From: Xanthomonas sp. Leaf148
GTDB taxonomy: Bacteria; Pseudomonadota; Gammaproteobacteria; Xanthomonadales; Xanthomonadaceae
Length of the DNA: 64,000 bases
Direction of reading: 5' to 3'
NCBI RefSeq assembly: GCF_001423585.1
Contig: NZ_LMOP01000013.1
Coordinates: 4,921-68,920, forward strand
This document shows positions 1 to 8,627 of the stretch, piece after piece. Position 1 is the stretch's first letter, and the number at the start of each line of letters is the position of its first letter. The position numbers and the translations under genes are program-made. The notes beneath the pieces are model-generated. The model did not search any database and was not told the origin of the DNA. It was given only the letters and a program-made list of their open reading frames with translations.

Positions 1-2
1 TG

Positions 3-401
3 CCGCGCAGCATGGTCTATCGCCATCCGTTCCCGGGCCCGGGCCTGGGCGTGCGCATCCTGGGCGAAGTGAAGCGCGAATACGCCGAACTGTTGGCCAA
101 GGCCGATGCGATCTTCATCGACGAGCTGCGCAAGGCCGATCTGTACGACAAGACCAGCCAGGCATTTGCGGTGTTTTTGCCGGTGAAATCCGTCGGCGTG
201 GTCGGCGATGCGCGTGCGTACGAATGGGTGATCGCACTGCGTGCGGTGGAGACCATCGACTTCATGACCGCGCATTGGGCGCACCTGCCTTACGACTTCC
301 TCGGCACCGTGAGCAACCGCATCATCAACGAACTGCGCGGCGTCTCGCGCGTGGTCTACGACATCTCCGGCAAGCCGCCGGCGACGATCGAGTGGGAGTG
401 A
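3..401 (+). CDS. guaA: GMP synthase (glutamine-hydrolysing), C-terminal part
   Basis: This is the 3' end of guaA; the gene begins before the window. GMP synthase aminates XMP to GMP using glutamine and ATP, the last step of guanine nucleotide synthesis in the cytoplasm. The visible part is the C-terminal dimerisation domain. It shows the family signature [16 protein letters not shown], then [21 protein letters not shown], and ends in the canonical tail PPATIEWE. The reading frame is open back to the first base. A hairpin terminator follows about 45 bases downstream. Identification is firm because both the signature and the tail are highly specific. Confidence 0.95.
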   Translation, partial: PRSMVYRHPFPGPGLGVRILGEVKREYAELLAKADAIFIDELRKADLYDKTSQAFAVFLPVKSVGVVGDARAYEWVIALRAVETIDFMTAHWAHLPYDFLGTVSNRIINELRGVSRVVYDISGKPPATIEWE

Positions 402-446
402 TTGGACCTCCGGTACTCCTGGCACCCACTAGCAATAAATGTCTTG

Positions 447-472
447 AAGCCCGCGTAACTGCGGGCTTTTGG
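447..472 (+). terminator. Rho-independent terminator after guaA
   Basis: An 8-bp stem (AAGCCCGC / GCGGGCTT) with a 6-base loop is followed by TTGGCTTTTTG. It lies 45 bases after the guaA stop and is correctly oriented for guaA. Confidence 0.8.
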
Positions 473-604
473 CTTTTTGAGTCTGGCAATTTTTGGCAGC
501 CTTGTGCATCGCCAAGCAAAGGTTTTATGTGGCATGGGACTGGGCATTGAAGGCGAAAGCCCGTGACAAGGTCCGTAGTAAGGGAGCTGACACTTCCGCA
601 CCAA

Positions 605-630
605 CAAAAAAGCCGCGCAGTGCGCGGCTT
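605..630 (-). terminator. Rho-independent terminator for the 1.3-0.66 kb gene pair
   Basis: A 10-bp stem (AAGCCGCGCA / TGCGCGGCTT, one-base loop as written) is preceded on the plus strand by an A run, which is a U tract on the minus strand. It ends the minus-strand transcript whose last gene stops at 658. Confidence 0.75.
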
Positions 631-657
631 GATGCTGTAGCACGCTGAAGATGACCT

Positions 658-1284
658 TCAACGCACCTTTGCTAACGCCGTACGTGCGTCGGCCATGAAC
701 TTCTGCGCTTCCTGCGGTGTGGCCAGGTTGGCGCCGAGCTGGCTGAGCACCTGCTCGATATCGCTGGACGCTTCCCAGGCTTCGTCGCAGAGCATGCCGG
801 CGATGGGGCCGAGATAGTTCAGCGCGACTTTTTCCAAGGCATCGCGTACGCGATCGTCCGGCGCGCCGGTACTGGCGTTGCCTGACGGCGCGGGTGCTGG
901 CGCGGCGGCGGCGACCGGTGAAGCTGCCACCGGCGCGGGTGCCACGGGTGCGCGCACCGGGGCAGGGGCACCGCCCAGATCCTGTTCGAAGCCGCCCATC
1001 AACCACTGGCGCGAGTCTTCGCTCAGCAACGACGGCTTGCCCATGCCGGCACCGGGGTCCACCTGGAAGCGGGCCTTCGCGGCACCGACCATGGTGAGGC
1101 GTTGCACCGCCTCATCATTGCGCAGCATGCGAAAGACCACTTCTTCGATCTGTCCGGCGTTGAGGCGGACGATGCAGGAATGGTTTTCTTCGGTGACGAC
1201 AAACAGAAAGCCGGACGCCTTCTTCAATGCCAACGCCCTGAGCTCGCGCAGGACATCGATCAGCGGACGGAATTCATTGGACAT
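658..1284 (-). CDS. Conserved hypothetical protein with Ala/Pro linker
   Basis: A 208-residue soluble protein without signal peptide. Residues 1-95 form a compact alpha/beta domain that resembles the small DUF4388-type domains found with bacterial signalling proteins; this assignment is tentative. Residues about 105-145 are an Ala/Pro-rich linker. The last 60 residues form a predicted helical domain. It lies 44 bases downstream of the Cache-HAMP sensor gene on the same strand and is followed by a terminator, so the two are probably one transcript. I infer a role as cytoplasmic partner of that sensor. The function is not recognised. Confidence 0.7.
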   Translation of the reverse strand: MSNEFRPLIDVLRELRALALKKASGFLFVVTEENHSCIVRLNAGQIEEVVFRMLRNDEAVQRLTMVGAAKARFQVDPGAGMGKPSLLSEDSRQWLMGGFEQDLGGAPAPVRAPVAPAPVAASPVAAAAPAPAPSGNASTGAPDDRVRDALEKVALNYLGPIAGMLCDEAWEASSDIEQVLSQLGANLATPQEAQKFMADARTALAKVR

Positions 1285-1328
1285 GGCGTCTTCCTTGCAT
1301 CATCTGGTACGAAATCGGGTGAAGCGGC

Positions 1329-2456
1329 TCAGCGTTTGCTGAGGCGCTCCATGGCCAACCGGACACTGTTGGACAGGCGGGAGATGGCGCGCGCCAGGGT
1401 ACCAATTTCATCCTTGAGGTTGACCTCTTCGATGGTGTGGTTCCACTTGCCCAGGCTCAGTTCTTCGGCCACGGTGGTCAGATGCTGGATGGGGCGCAAC
1501 ACGCGGCTCCAGATCAGCGCCCACTGCAGGCCAAGCAACAGCGCGCAAACCAACAGGCCGATGCCGGCGATCCACAGCGACTGACGCACGATCACGCCAT
1601 TGACGTCGCTCTTGGGATACGCCGAGACCAGGGTGAAGCCCCAATCCGGCACTTCCTGCTTGGTCACGACCCAGTCGTCCGGGCTTTCCTTGACGATGCG
1701 CTCGATGGTGGCGGTGTCGGTGGTGGCACCGGTAGTGGACTGAAAGCGCAGTTTGTTCTTGCTGTCGAACACGGCGATGAAGCCGGAATCGAGCACGCGA
1801 CGGCTGCTGACCACGTTTTCCAGGGCCTGGGTGTCGGCCTTGTAGCCGACGTACCAAGCGCCGATGACGCGCTTGTCGTTGCCGGCAAAGATCGGCTCGT
1901 AGCCGGTGACGTACGGGTTGCCGAGGATGTCGACCACGCCGTAGAAGCTTTCGCCGTTACGCAGCTTGGCCGCGGCCTGGCCATTGGGATCGAGCACGGT
2001 GCCGATGGCGCGGCTGCCGTCTTCCTTCTTGACGTTGGTGGAGATACGCACGAACTCATCGCCGGTGCGCGAGAACAGCGTCGCGGTGCCTTCGTGGATC
2101 GCGGTGACCTCGTCCAGCATGGTGAAGGAATTCGCTTGCGGACGCTGGCCCAGCAGCAGGTCGCTGGCGCTGCGGTCGGCGACGCGAATGTCGCTGCCCA
2201 TGCTCGGGGCGCCCTGTGCATTGGCTTCCTTGCGCAGCTGGCGCATCGAGGAATTGACGCGGTCGAGCATCATCGAGCGGGTGACCGCGAACAAGGTCTG
2301 CAAGGACACCGACTGGCGCTCGATCGCGTCGCCGGCTTCGAACTTGACCCGGTTCGCTTCGGTAATGGCCAGAATGACCGTGAGTGCCACCACCACAACC
2401 AGCACCAAGGCCAGCACCGGCAACAGCAGGCGCACCCGCAAAGAGTGACGAAGCAT
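1329..2456 (-). CDS. Cache and HAMP domain membrane sensor without an output domain
   Basis: A 375-residue inner-membrane protein. An N-terminal membrane segment (about residues 8-30) is followed by a periplasmic region of some 260 residues with Cache-like features, including VTGYEPIFAGNDKRVIGAWYVG. A second membrane segment lies at about 293-316 and a HAMP domain at about 317-370, containing RPIQHLTTVAEELSLGKW and DEIGTLARAISRL. The protein then stops, with no methyl-accepting, kinase, GGDEF or EAL output domain. Chemoreceptors of this type normally have another 200-300 residues. The downstream 208-residue protein is in the same apparent operon and may supply the output. The Cache assignment is from pattern only. 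Confidence 0.8.
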   Translation of the reverse strand: MLRHSLRVRLLLPVLALVLVVVVALTVILAITEANRVKFEAGDAIERQSVSLQTLFAVTRSMMLDRVNSSMRQLRKEANAQGAPSMGSDIRVADRSASDLLLGQRPQANSFTMLDEVTAIHEGTATLFSRTGDEFVRISTNVKKEDGSRAIGTVLDPNGQAAAKLRNGESFYGVVDILGNPYVTGYEPIFAGNDKRVIGAWYVGYKADTQALENVVSSRRVLDSGFIAVFDSKNKLRFQSTTGATTDTATIERIVKESPDDWVVTKQEVPDWGFTLVSAYPKSDVNGVIVRQSLWIAGIGLLVCALLLGLQWALIWSRVLRPIQHLTTVAEELSLGKWNHTIEEVNLKDEIGTLARAISRLSNSVRLAMERLSKR

Positions 2457-2858
2457 CGCAATTCCCCTGAACGCGTTTAAATGATTGAATCGAGTGCCGC
2501 CGCAGCGCAGTGCAGCGGTCGGACCTAGCCGTTATCGGCTGCCAGACAAGATGCTGAAGCGGCCCCCATGCCGCTTGGCGGTGCATAAGATAGCTCAAGC
2601 CGATCGATTTGAGAGTGCGCGTCGATCGCGTCGTGCGCCTTGCGTTCAAGAATGGTGGACTGGGTTGCAATGCGGCTGCTGGTGGGGCGGTGGGCGGGTT
2701 GAGGTGGCTGTCCTTGGGGCAATCGACCACAGACGCGTCTTTGCAGGGCCCGGTTGCCGCTGTTACAGAGCCGTGGCAGCCGGAGGACGCGCAGTTTGCA
2801 GCGCGACCACCCGGATGTGCCATCCGCCTGGCCATGGGCACGGCCAGCGGTCAGCCAC
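2457..2858. other. Non-coding spacer
   Basis: About 400 bases between the sensor gene and the response regulator gene, both on the minus strand. It should hold the promoter of the sensor gene. No convincing gene, terminator or repeat was seen. Confidence 0.5.
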
Positions 2859-3500
2859 TCAGGTTTCCAGCGACAGGATCCCGCGGCGCAAGGCAACGGT
2901 GACCGCATGGGTACGATCGCGCACGCCGAGCTTGGCCAGGATGTTCTTCATATGCGCCTTGACCGTCTCTTCGGAAATGCTCAAGGCGTTGCCGATCTGT
3001 TTGTTGGAACACCCGGTCGCGACCAGACTCAGCACTTCGGTCTCGCGGGCGGACAGCGCGTCGTCGAGCACGTGGGCGGCGATGTTTTCGGCCACCGATG
3101 CCGGAACATGCCGGCGCTGGCCACGCCGCACGTCGCGGATGGTGTCGACCAGCTCGCGGCGCAGTGCGCTCTTGAGCAGGTAGCCGCAGGCGCCGGCCTG
3201 CAGTGCGCGCACCGCACGCACATCGCCGGTATAGGTGGTCAGCACGATGACCTTGGCGGTGGGATCGACGCGGCGGATACGCTGGATGGCTTCGACGCCA
3301 TCCACGCGCGGCATCTGCAGATCCATCAGCACCACGTCCGGGCGCAGGCTGGCGTAGCAGGCCACTGCCTGTTCGCCGTCTTCGGCTTCGCCAACGACGC
3401 GCATATCGTGTTCGGCGGTCAGCATGGCGCTGAGACCGTCGCGCAGCAGCGGATGATCGTCTACCACCAGTACGTCGGTCGGTTTGACCATCTCAGCCAT
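2859..3500 (-). CDS. NarL/LuxR-type response regulator
   Basis: A 213-residue two-component DNA-binding regulator. The receiver domain occupies about residues 8-125, with acidic pocket D14-D15, phospho-acceptor D60 in VVLMDLQMP and the conserved threonine in VIVLTTYTG. A LuxR-type helix-turn-helix covers the last 60 residues (LSARETEVLSLVATG, NKQIGNALSISEETVKAHMKNIL). I chose the start at 3500 because it follows GAGAGCTCC and overlaps the end of the upstream kinase gene by eight bases, indicating translational coupling. It is almost certainly phosphorylated by that kinase. Its targets cannot be read from the sequence. Confidence 0.9.
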   Translation of the reverse strand: MAEMVKPTDVLVVDDHPLLRDGLSAMLTAEHDMRVVGEAEDGEQAVACYASLRPDVVLMDLQMPRVDGVEAIQRIRRVDPTAKVIVLTTYTGDVRAVRALQAGACGYLLKSALRRELVDTIRDVRRGQRRHVPASVAENIAAHVLDDALSARETEVLSLVATGCSNKQIGNALSISEETVKAHMKNILAKLGVRDRTHAVTVALRRGILSLET

Positions 3501-6500
3501 TGGAGCTCTCCGTGGATTGTGCAGGTCGAAATGGCCACCACCAGCGCGGTGGCGTTGCATAGGCGGTACGTGCGGGAAGCATGATCTGGATTTCGGTGCC
3601 GCTGCCCGGACGCGACCACAACTGCATCTTGGCGCCGATGCGTTGCGCGCGTTCCTGCATGCCGGTCAGCCCCCAGTGCCCGGTGCGCGCTTGACCATGC
3701 AGCACGTCCGGGTCCAGGCCGCAGCCATCGTCGCGGATGCGCAGCACGAAGTCACGTGAACCGTAACGCAGTTCCAGCGTGATCTGCGCGGCGTCGGCGT
3801 GGCGATCGGCATTGGCCAATGCTTCGCGGCCAAGCTGGAACAATTCGTCGGCCACCATCGGGCGCAGCGCCACCGGGCGACCCTCCACCGAGACCTGCAG
3901 CTCGGCCGCAGGCGGGGGCATGGTGGCATCGCGCGAGCGCTGCAATGCGGCGGCCAGATCCTGGCGCAGCGAGTAACTGTCGCGCAGGCCGTTGACGCGG
4001 TCGCGGCCTTCGATAAGTGCGTTCTCGGCCAGATCGACTGCCTGCTCCAGTTCCAGCCGGCGCGGGTCGTTGCCGGGCAACGAGCGACTGGCGGCATGCA
4101 GCCGCAGGATCAGCCCCTGGGTGCCTTGTAACAAGGTGTCGTGCAACTCGCGGGCGATGCGTTCGCGTTCGCGGTAACGCTCTTCCAGCCGCGCGCGCAG
4201 GCGTCCGGCAACGTGCCGGGTGCGCATGCGCCAGCTGATCGCGAGCGTCAGCAGCAAGGCCAGCGCGACGCACACCTTGAACTGCCAGGTCTGCACGAAG
4301 GCCGCCTCGATCACGAAGTCCAGCGTGTCGCCGCGCTCGTTCCACACCCCATCGTTGTTGGCGGCGGCAATGCGGAAGCGGTAACGGCCCGGTGTGAGGT
4401 TGGTATAGAACGCCTCGTTACGATTGCCGGCGTCCTGCCATTGCGCGTCCACGCCTTCCAGCCGGTAGCGAAAGCGCACGCGCTCGGGGCGGGTGAGGCT
4501 GACCGCGTCGTAGCCGATGCGCAGGCGGTGGGTCCATTGGGGCAGCCGCAGCCCAGCCGTACGCGGATAGGGGCGGTCGTTCGCAACCACTTCGGTGATG
4601 AAGACCTCCGGCGCGGTGGGGTTGCGGTAGGTCTGTTCGGGATCCAGCCAGGCCAGGCCCTGATTGGTGGTGAACCACAGCAGGCCGTCGTCGGCAGTGA
4701 TGGCCGTGGGGACCGGCGTGGCCTGCTGGGCGACACCGGGTAGCCCGTCCATGATGTCGTACAGGCGCAGGACCGGGCTGGCCACGCCCGATTGCACGCT
4801 GCTCAGCAGCGCGCGTTGACTGATCTGCACCACGCCGCGGTTGCCGTTCAACCACAAGGTGCCGTGGCGGTCCTGCACGATGCCGGTGATGCCTTGCAGG
4901 AGCGGATTGGTTTGATCGGGCACCTGTCGGAAACGGCCATCGGCGCCCAGCGCTGCCAGCCCGGTTTCGCCGGCGACCAGGGTGAGCGACGGGCGTTGCC
5001 AGATGGCGGTGATTGGTCCCACCGACAGGCCATCTTCGGCGCTGTAGTGCGTCAACTGCCTGCTCCGCAGCAAGCGCACATCGCCCTTGATGGTGCCCAC
5101 CCACATGCCGCCATCCTGCGTGTTGGCGAGCACCGTGCACGGGGTGTCCTGCAGATTGGCCAGTGGCTGCCAGGCGCTGCCATCGAATGCGTAGGGGCCG
5201 CTCGCATCGGGGCAGACCCACGGATGGTTGCCGCTGTCCACCACGAAGGCGCGGATGGCGCCGGTCGTCAGGCCGAGCGGCAGCGTCACGGGCTGCGCGC
5301 GGCCGGCCTGCAGACGCAGCAGGGCGTGCTCGCCAAGCACCCAGCCGTTGGTGGTCGCTGGCACATCCAGGATGTGGGTGGACGCACCATGCTGCAGGCC
5401 TGCGACGCGATCGCGGCTCAACGCCAGCAGCCGGCCATCGCGCAGGCTGGCCAGGAGCGGGCGTGCAGACGTGTCGGGTGCGGGATTGAAGGTCGCCACG
5501 GCCATTGCTTGGCCCGGCAGCAACGGCGCCAGCGGCAGCAACGCGCGATGCCGGAACCGATTGAGGCCAAGATTGGTGCCGGCCCACAAATTGCCTTCGC
5601 GGTCTTCGAGCAACGGGCCGGCGGTGGCCGAGGTCAGCCCCTGCACCGGTCCGAAGCGCTCCAGCACCGGCGTGGACGATGTGGGCAAGGCAATCCGGAA
5701 CAGACCATGCGCCGCATAGTCGCTGCCCCACAGCGCGCCATCGCGCATGAAGCGGATGCGCCGCGCGAATAACCCAGGAAACTGCGGCCGGGCACGCGCC
5801 GCTGCGGGCAGCACCTTGCCCTGCGCATCGGTCAACGCAAACACGCCGCGGTACGGGTCTGCGACCCAGATCGCACCGTCCGGGCTCTCGGCCATGGTGA
5901 CGTAGACACCCACCTGCTGACCGCTGGGTTCGAACCGCTTGGCGCCAGACCGCAACGACAGAATCTGCGTGCCGTCGCTGACCCATAGCGTGCCGCGCAC
6001 ATCGCGCAGCAACCAATGCGCGCGTTCGGCGGTGTACCCCCAGTCGGCACCGGCACGCTGCCAACGCTGGCCATCGAACCAGCACAAACCGCCATCGATG
6101 GCCGCCCACCAGCGTCCACTGCCATCGTGCTCAATGCGGAACACCATGCCGTCGGGCACGTCCTTGCCCGGGCGGAAGTGCGTGAGGTGACCGTCCGCGA
6201 GGCGATCGATGCCGGCGTTGAAGTAGCCGATCCAGGCGGTGTCGTCCGGCGCCAGCGCGAGCGCGGTCATGTTGTGCGACGCGTAGGCCTCGCCATCCGG
6301 CGGCGCCTGCCGCGCGAAGTGGTCGCCATCGAACTGAAACAGACCGAAGCCGGTCGCCAACCACAACGGCCCGGCGTCGGCTTGCTGGATATCCCAGATG
6401 TCGGCCGGCGCGCCGCGTTCGGTGCTCCAGGCGGTGTGGTGGAATTGCAGCAGTCCCGCACGGGTGGCGGCGATGCCTTCGGCGCGCACGGACGGGCATG

Positions 6501-6585
6501 CCCACCAGCAACTGCACATCACAACGATCACCGCCGCGCACAGGCGAAACAGCAGGGGGGATCGAATGACGGGCTCATGCGGCAT
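3493..6585 (-). CDS. Beta-propeller sensor histidine kinase (HisKA_3 type)
   Basis: A 1030-residue membrane sensor kinase. The N-terminal signal or anchor is followed by a long periplasmic two-component-propeller region with many WXATGFGLFQFDG-like and EDREGNLWAGTNLGLNRF repeats. A Y_Y_Y domain follows (FRYRLEGVDAQW, TNLTPGRYRFRIAAANNDGVW), then one membrane segment, a HisKA_3 domain with H815 in ARELHDTLLQGTQG, and an HATPase domain (REALANADRHA, IRDDGCGLDP). The frame is open to 6855, but the added 90 residues are low-quality and precede the hydrophobic signal, so I place the start at 6585. Upstream ribosome-binding match is weak. The receiver gene overlaps its end. Related kinases often sense saccharides; the ligand here is unknown. 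Confidence 0.88.
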   Translation of the reverse strand: MPHEPVIRSPLLFRLCAAVIVVMCSCWWACPSVRAEGIAATRAGLLQFHHTAWSTERGAPADIWDIQQADAGPLWLATGFGLFQFDGDHFARQAPPDGEAYASHNMTALALAPDDTAWIGYFNAGIDRLADGHLTHFRPGKDVPDGMVFRIEHDGSGRWWAAIDGGLCWFDGQRWQRAGADWGYTAERAHWLLRDVRGTLWVSDGTQILSLRSGAKRFEPSGQQVGVYVTMAESPDGAIWVADPYRGVFALTDAQGKVLPAAARARPQFPGLFARRIRFMRDGALWGSDYAAHGLFRIALPTSSTPVLERFGPVQGLTSATAGPLLEDREGNLWAGTNLGLNRFRHRALLPLAPLLPGQAMAVATFNPAPDTSARPLLASLRDGRLLALSRDRVAGLQHGASTHILDVPATTNGWVLGEHALLRLQAGRAQPVTLPLGLTTGAIRAFVVDSGNHPWVCPDASGPYAFDGSAWQPLANLQDTPCTVLANTQDGGMWVGTIKGDVRLLRSRQLTHYSAEDGLSVGPITAIWQRPSLTLVAGETGLAALGADGRFRQVPDQTNPLLQGITGIVQDRHGTLWLNGNRGVVQISQRALLSSVQSGVASPVLRLYDIMDGLPGVAQQATPVPTAITADDGLLWFTTNQGLAWLDPEQTYRNPTAPEVFITEVVANDRPYPRTAGLRLPQWTHRLRIGYDAVSLTRPERVRFRYRLEGVDAQWQDAGNRNEAFYTNLTPGRYRFRIAAANNDGVWNERGDTLDFVIEAAFVQTWQFKVCVALALLLTLAISWRMRTRHVAGRLRARLEERYRERERIARELHDTLLQGTQGLILRLHAASRSLPGNDPRRLELEQAVDLAENALIEGRDRVNGLRDSYSLRQDLAAALQRSRDATMPPPAAELQVSVEGRPVALRPMVADELFQLGREALANADRHADAAQITLELRYGSRDFVLRIRDDGCGLDPDVLHGQARTGHWGLTGMQERAQRIGAKMQLWSRPGSGTEIQIMLPARTAYATPPRWWWPFRPAQSTESSNG

Positions 6586-7066
6586 CGCAGCATTGTCGGG
6601 CGAGATCGGGGGAAGCACCACCACCTCTTTCGGGGGAGGGACGTGGGACAGCAAATCGGGTAAGGCTGGAGTACGCAAGGACTGGCGCATCGCGTCGGGC
6701 GCGATGCCGTCGCGACGCAGTGTGCGCTGCGTGGCGTCCCTAATGTTGGTGGCAGCATTCGATCGGCGCAGGAACGTTGCTTGTGTACGACGTGGTGTTG
6801 TGCGGTGGGGTTCGCTTGGCCCGCTGTGGTGTCGACGCCGACCTGGACACTGCAACGCACACAGCAGCAGGGATGCGCGCTATCGCTTGCCGTGTTGGCG
6901 TGCACGCGTGGTGCATGTCGCATCGATGCAGGCGTGAGATCCGGTGCAAGGTTGTCGCAGCGGCATGTGACTCACCCTAAAGAGTGAGCGATCCGCCTCA
7001 CCATCAGGGGTGGGGCGATACGAATGTTCGCCGCACCATGGCGACATTCCCCGCCGGAGACGCCAC
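6586..7066. other. Divergent promoter spacer
   Basis: About 480 bases between the minus-strand kinase gene and the plus-strand AraC-type gene. It must carry both promoters. A short inverted repeat, CTCAC / GTGAG, lies at 6971-6988 about 80 bases before the AraC start and could be an operator. No supported gene was seen. Confidence 0.4.
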
Positions 7067-7540
7067 ATGGCAAGTCTGATTGCCGCTGGTCGCCCCGATC
7101 TGCAGGCAGGCAACGTGCGAGTACTGCATGCCCCACGCGCACGTGCTGTTGCTAGAGCGCTGCAGTACATCGACACACATCTGTACGAGCCCATCGGCGT
7201 GACCCAACTGGCCGGCGCCGCCTGCATGAGCCGTTTCCATTTCGCACGCGTGTTTCGCGACGCGATTGGCGCCAGCCCGATGGAGTATCTGCGGCGGCGT
7301 CGGCTCGAACGCGCACAGGCGATGCTGCGCGAAGGTCGCCACACCATCAGCCAGATCGCCACTGATCTGTGCTTCTTCGATCAAAGCCATTTCGTGCGCA
7401 GCTTCCGCAACGCCACAGGGTGCACGCCGGCACGCTTTGCCGCGCAAGTGGCGAACGTTACCTGTACTGCGACCCCCGCATCGCGTGCACATCGGCACAA
7501 CGCTCATTCCTTTTCAACACCCATGGAGCATCACGCATGA
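7067..7540 (+). CDS. AraC-family transcriptional regulator, DNA-binding domain only
   Basis: A 157-residue regulator. After about 40 residues it goes straight into an AraC/XylS two-helix-turn-helix domain: QYIDTHLYEPIGVTQLAGAA, MSRFHFARVFRDAIGASPMEYL, then TISQIATDLCFFDQSHFVRSF. The usual effector-binding half is missing, so ligand sensing is unclear. The start at 7067 follows CCGGAGACG at good spacing; the frame is open upstream to 7010. Its stop overlaps the start of the isochorismatase gene (ATGA), so it is the first gene of a coupled operon and probably its regulator. Confidence 0.88.
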   Translation: MASLIAAGRPDLQAGNVRVLHAPRARAVARALQYIDTHLYEPIGVTQLAGAACMSRFHFARVFRDAIGASPMEYLRRRRLERAQAMLREGRHTISQIATDLCFFDQSHFVRSFRNATGCTPARFAAQVANVTCTATPASRAHRHNAHSFSTPMEHHA

Positions 7541-8193
7541 CCACTGCCACTGCCGTCCCCGGTAAATCCCTGTTGTCGCCCGCCGATCACGCGCTGATCC
7601 TGATCGACCATCAATCGCAGATGGCGTTCGCCACGCACACCATCGACATCTCGGCGCTGCGCAACAACGTGTCGTTGATTGCCAAGGGCGCCAAGGGCTT
7701 CAAGGTGCCGGTGATTCTGACCACCGTTGCAGAAAAGTCGTTCTCCGGTCCGCTGTTTCCCGAGTTGCCGGAGATCTTTGCCGGCGAGCCGGTGTTCGAC
7801 CGCACCAGCATGAATGCCTGGGAAGACCAGGGCGTGATCGATCGCGTCAACGCCATCGGCAAGCAGCGGCTGGTGATTGCCGGGCTGTGGACCAGCGTGT
7901 GCATCGTCGGCCCGACGCTGTCGGCGATCGAGCAGGGGTTTGAGGTGTACGTCATCACCGACGCCTGCGGCGATGTCAGCGACGAAGCGCACGAGCGTGC
8001 AGTGACGCGCATGGTGCAGGCCGGCGCTGCGCCCATCACCAGCGTGCAGTACCTGCTGGAATTGCAGCGCGATTGGGCGCGTAGCGACACCTACGACCTC
8101 ACCACCGGCATCGCACGTGCGCATGCAGGCGGCTACGGCATCGGCATTCAATACGCCAAGACCATGTTCGGCGCGCAGGAAGGCGGGCATTGA
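7537..8193 (+). CDS. Isochorismatase-family cysteine hydrolase (YcaC-like)
   Basis: A 218-residue cytoplasmic alpha/beta hydrolase of the isochorismatase superfamily, closest in style to the YcaC group. Asp24 in ALILIDHQ and Cys122 in AGLWTSVCIVGP are the expected catalytic Asp and nucleophilic Cys. The third catalytic position, usually Lys, appears to be Arg89 (VFDRTSMNAWED), though this alignment is by eye. Relatives hydrolyse amides such as nicotinamide or N-carbamoyl compounds; the substrate here is unknown. It overlaps the upstream regulator by four bases and the DoxX gene downstream by four bases. Confidence 0.87.
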   Translation: MTTATAVPGKSLLSPADHALILIDHQSQMAFATHTIDISALRNNVSLIAKGAKGFKVPVILTTVAEKSFSGPLFPELPEIFAGEPVFDRTSMNAWEDQGVIDRVNAIGKQRLVIAGLWTSVCIVGPTLSAIEQGFEVYVITDACGDVSDEAHERAVTRMVQAGAAPITSVQYLLELQRDWARSDTYDLTTGIARAHAGGYGIGIQYAKTMFGAQEGGH

Positions 8194-8627
8194 ACGCATC
8201 GGCACCACGCGGCAACGCCGGCCTTGCGTCGGCGTTGTTGATGCTGCGCATTGCCGGCGGCGGCTTCCTGCTGCCGCATGGCCTGGGCAAGTTGCTGGGA
8301 TGGTTCGGTGGTCCGGGGCTGCCCGGTTTTGCCGCTGAATTGCAGCAATTCGGCTTTCCGTCTGCACCGCCGTTGCCGTTGCTGCTGGCCTTGGTGCAGA
8401 CGCTCTCCGGGCTGGCGGTGTTGCTGGGTCTATGGACGCGTGCCAGTGCTGCGCTGGCAGCGGTATTCATCGCTACCACCGTGGTGGTGGCCGTGCCCAA
8501 GGGCTGGTTCTGGATGCACGGTGGCATGGAGTACCCGCTGATGTGGTTGCTGGTGTTGCTGGCCCTGGTCGCTGCCGGCGGTGGCGCGTGGTCGCTGGAT
8601 GGGCTGCGCAAGCGTGGTGCCGCATGA
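8190..8627 (+). CDS. DoxX-family membrane protein
   Basis: A 145-residue inner-membrane protein with four predicted hydrophobic segments and the DoxX pattern: LMLRIAGGGFLLPHGLGKLLGWFGG near the N-terminus (residues 17 on) and LVQTLSGLAVLLGLWTRASA. DoxX proteins are small redox-linked membrane components with no single fixed function. The start is TTG at 8190, inside the preceding stop (TTGA overlap). The next gene starts within its own stop (ATGA). Context suggests it supports the hydrolase or amidohydrolase pathway. Confidence 0.85.
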   Translation: MNASAPRGNAGLASALLMLRIAGGGFLLPHGLGKLLGWFGGPGLPGFAAELQQFGFPSAPPLPLLLALVQTLSGLAVLLGLWTRASAALAAVFIATTVVVAVPKGWFWMHGGMEYPLMWLLVLLALVAAGGGAWSLDGLRKRGAA

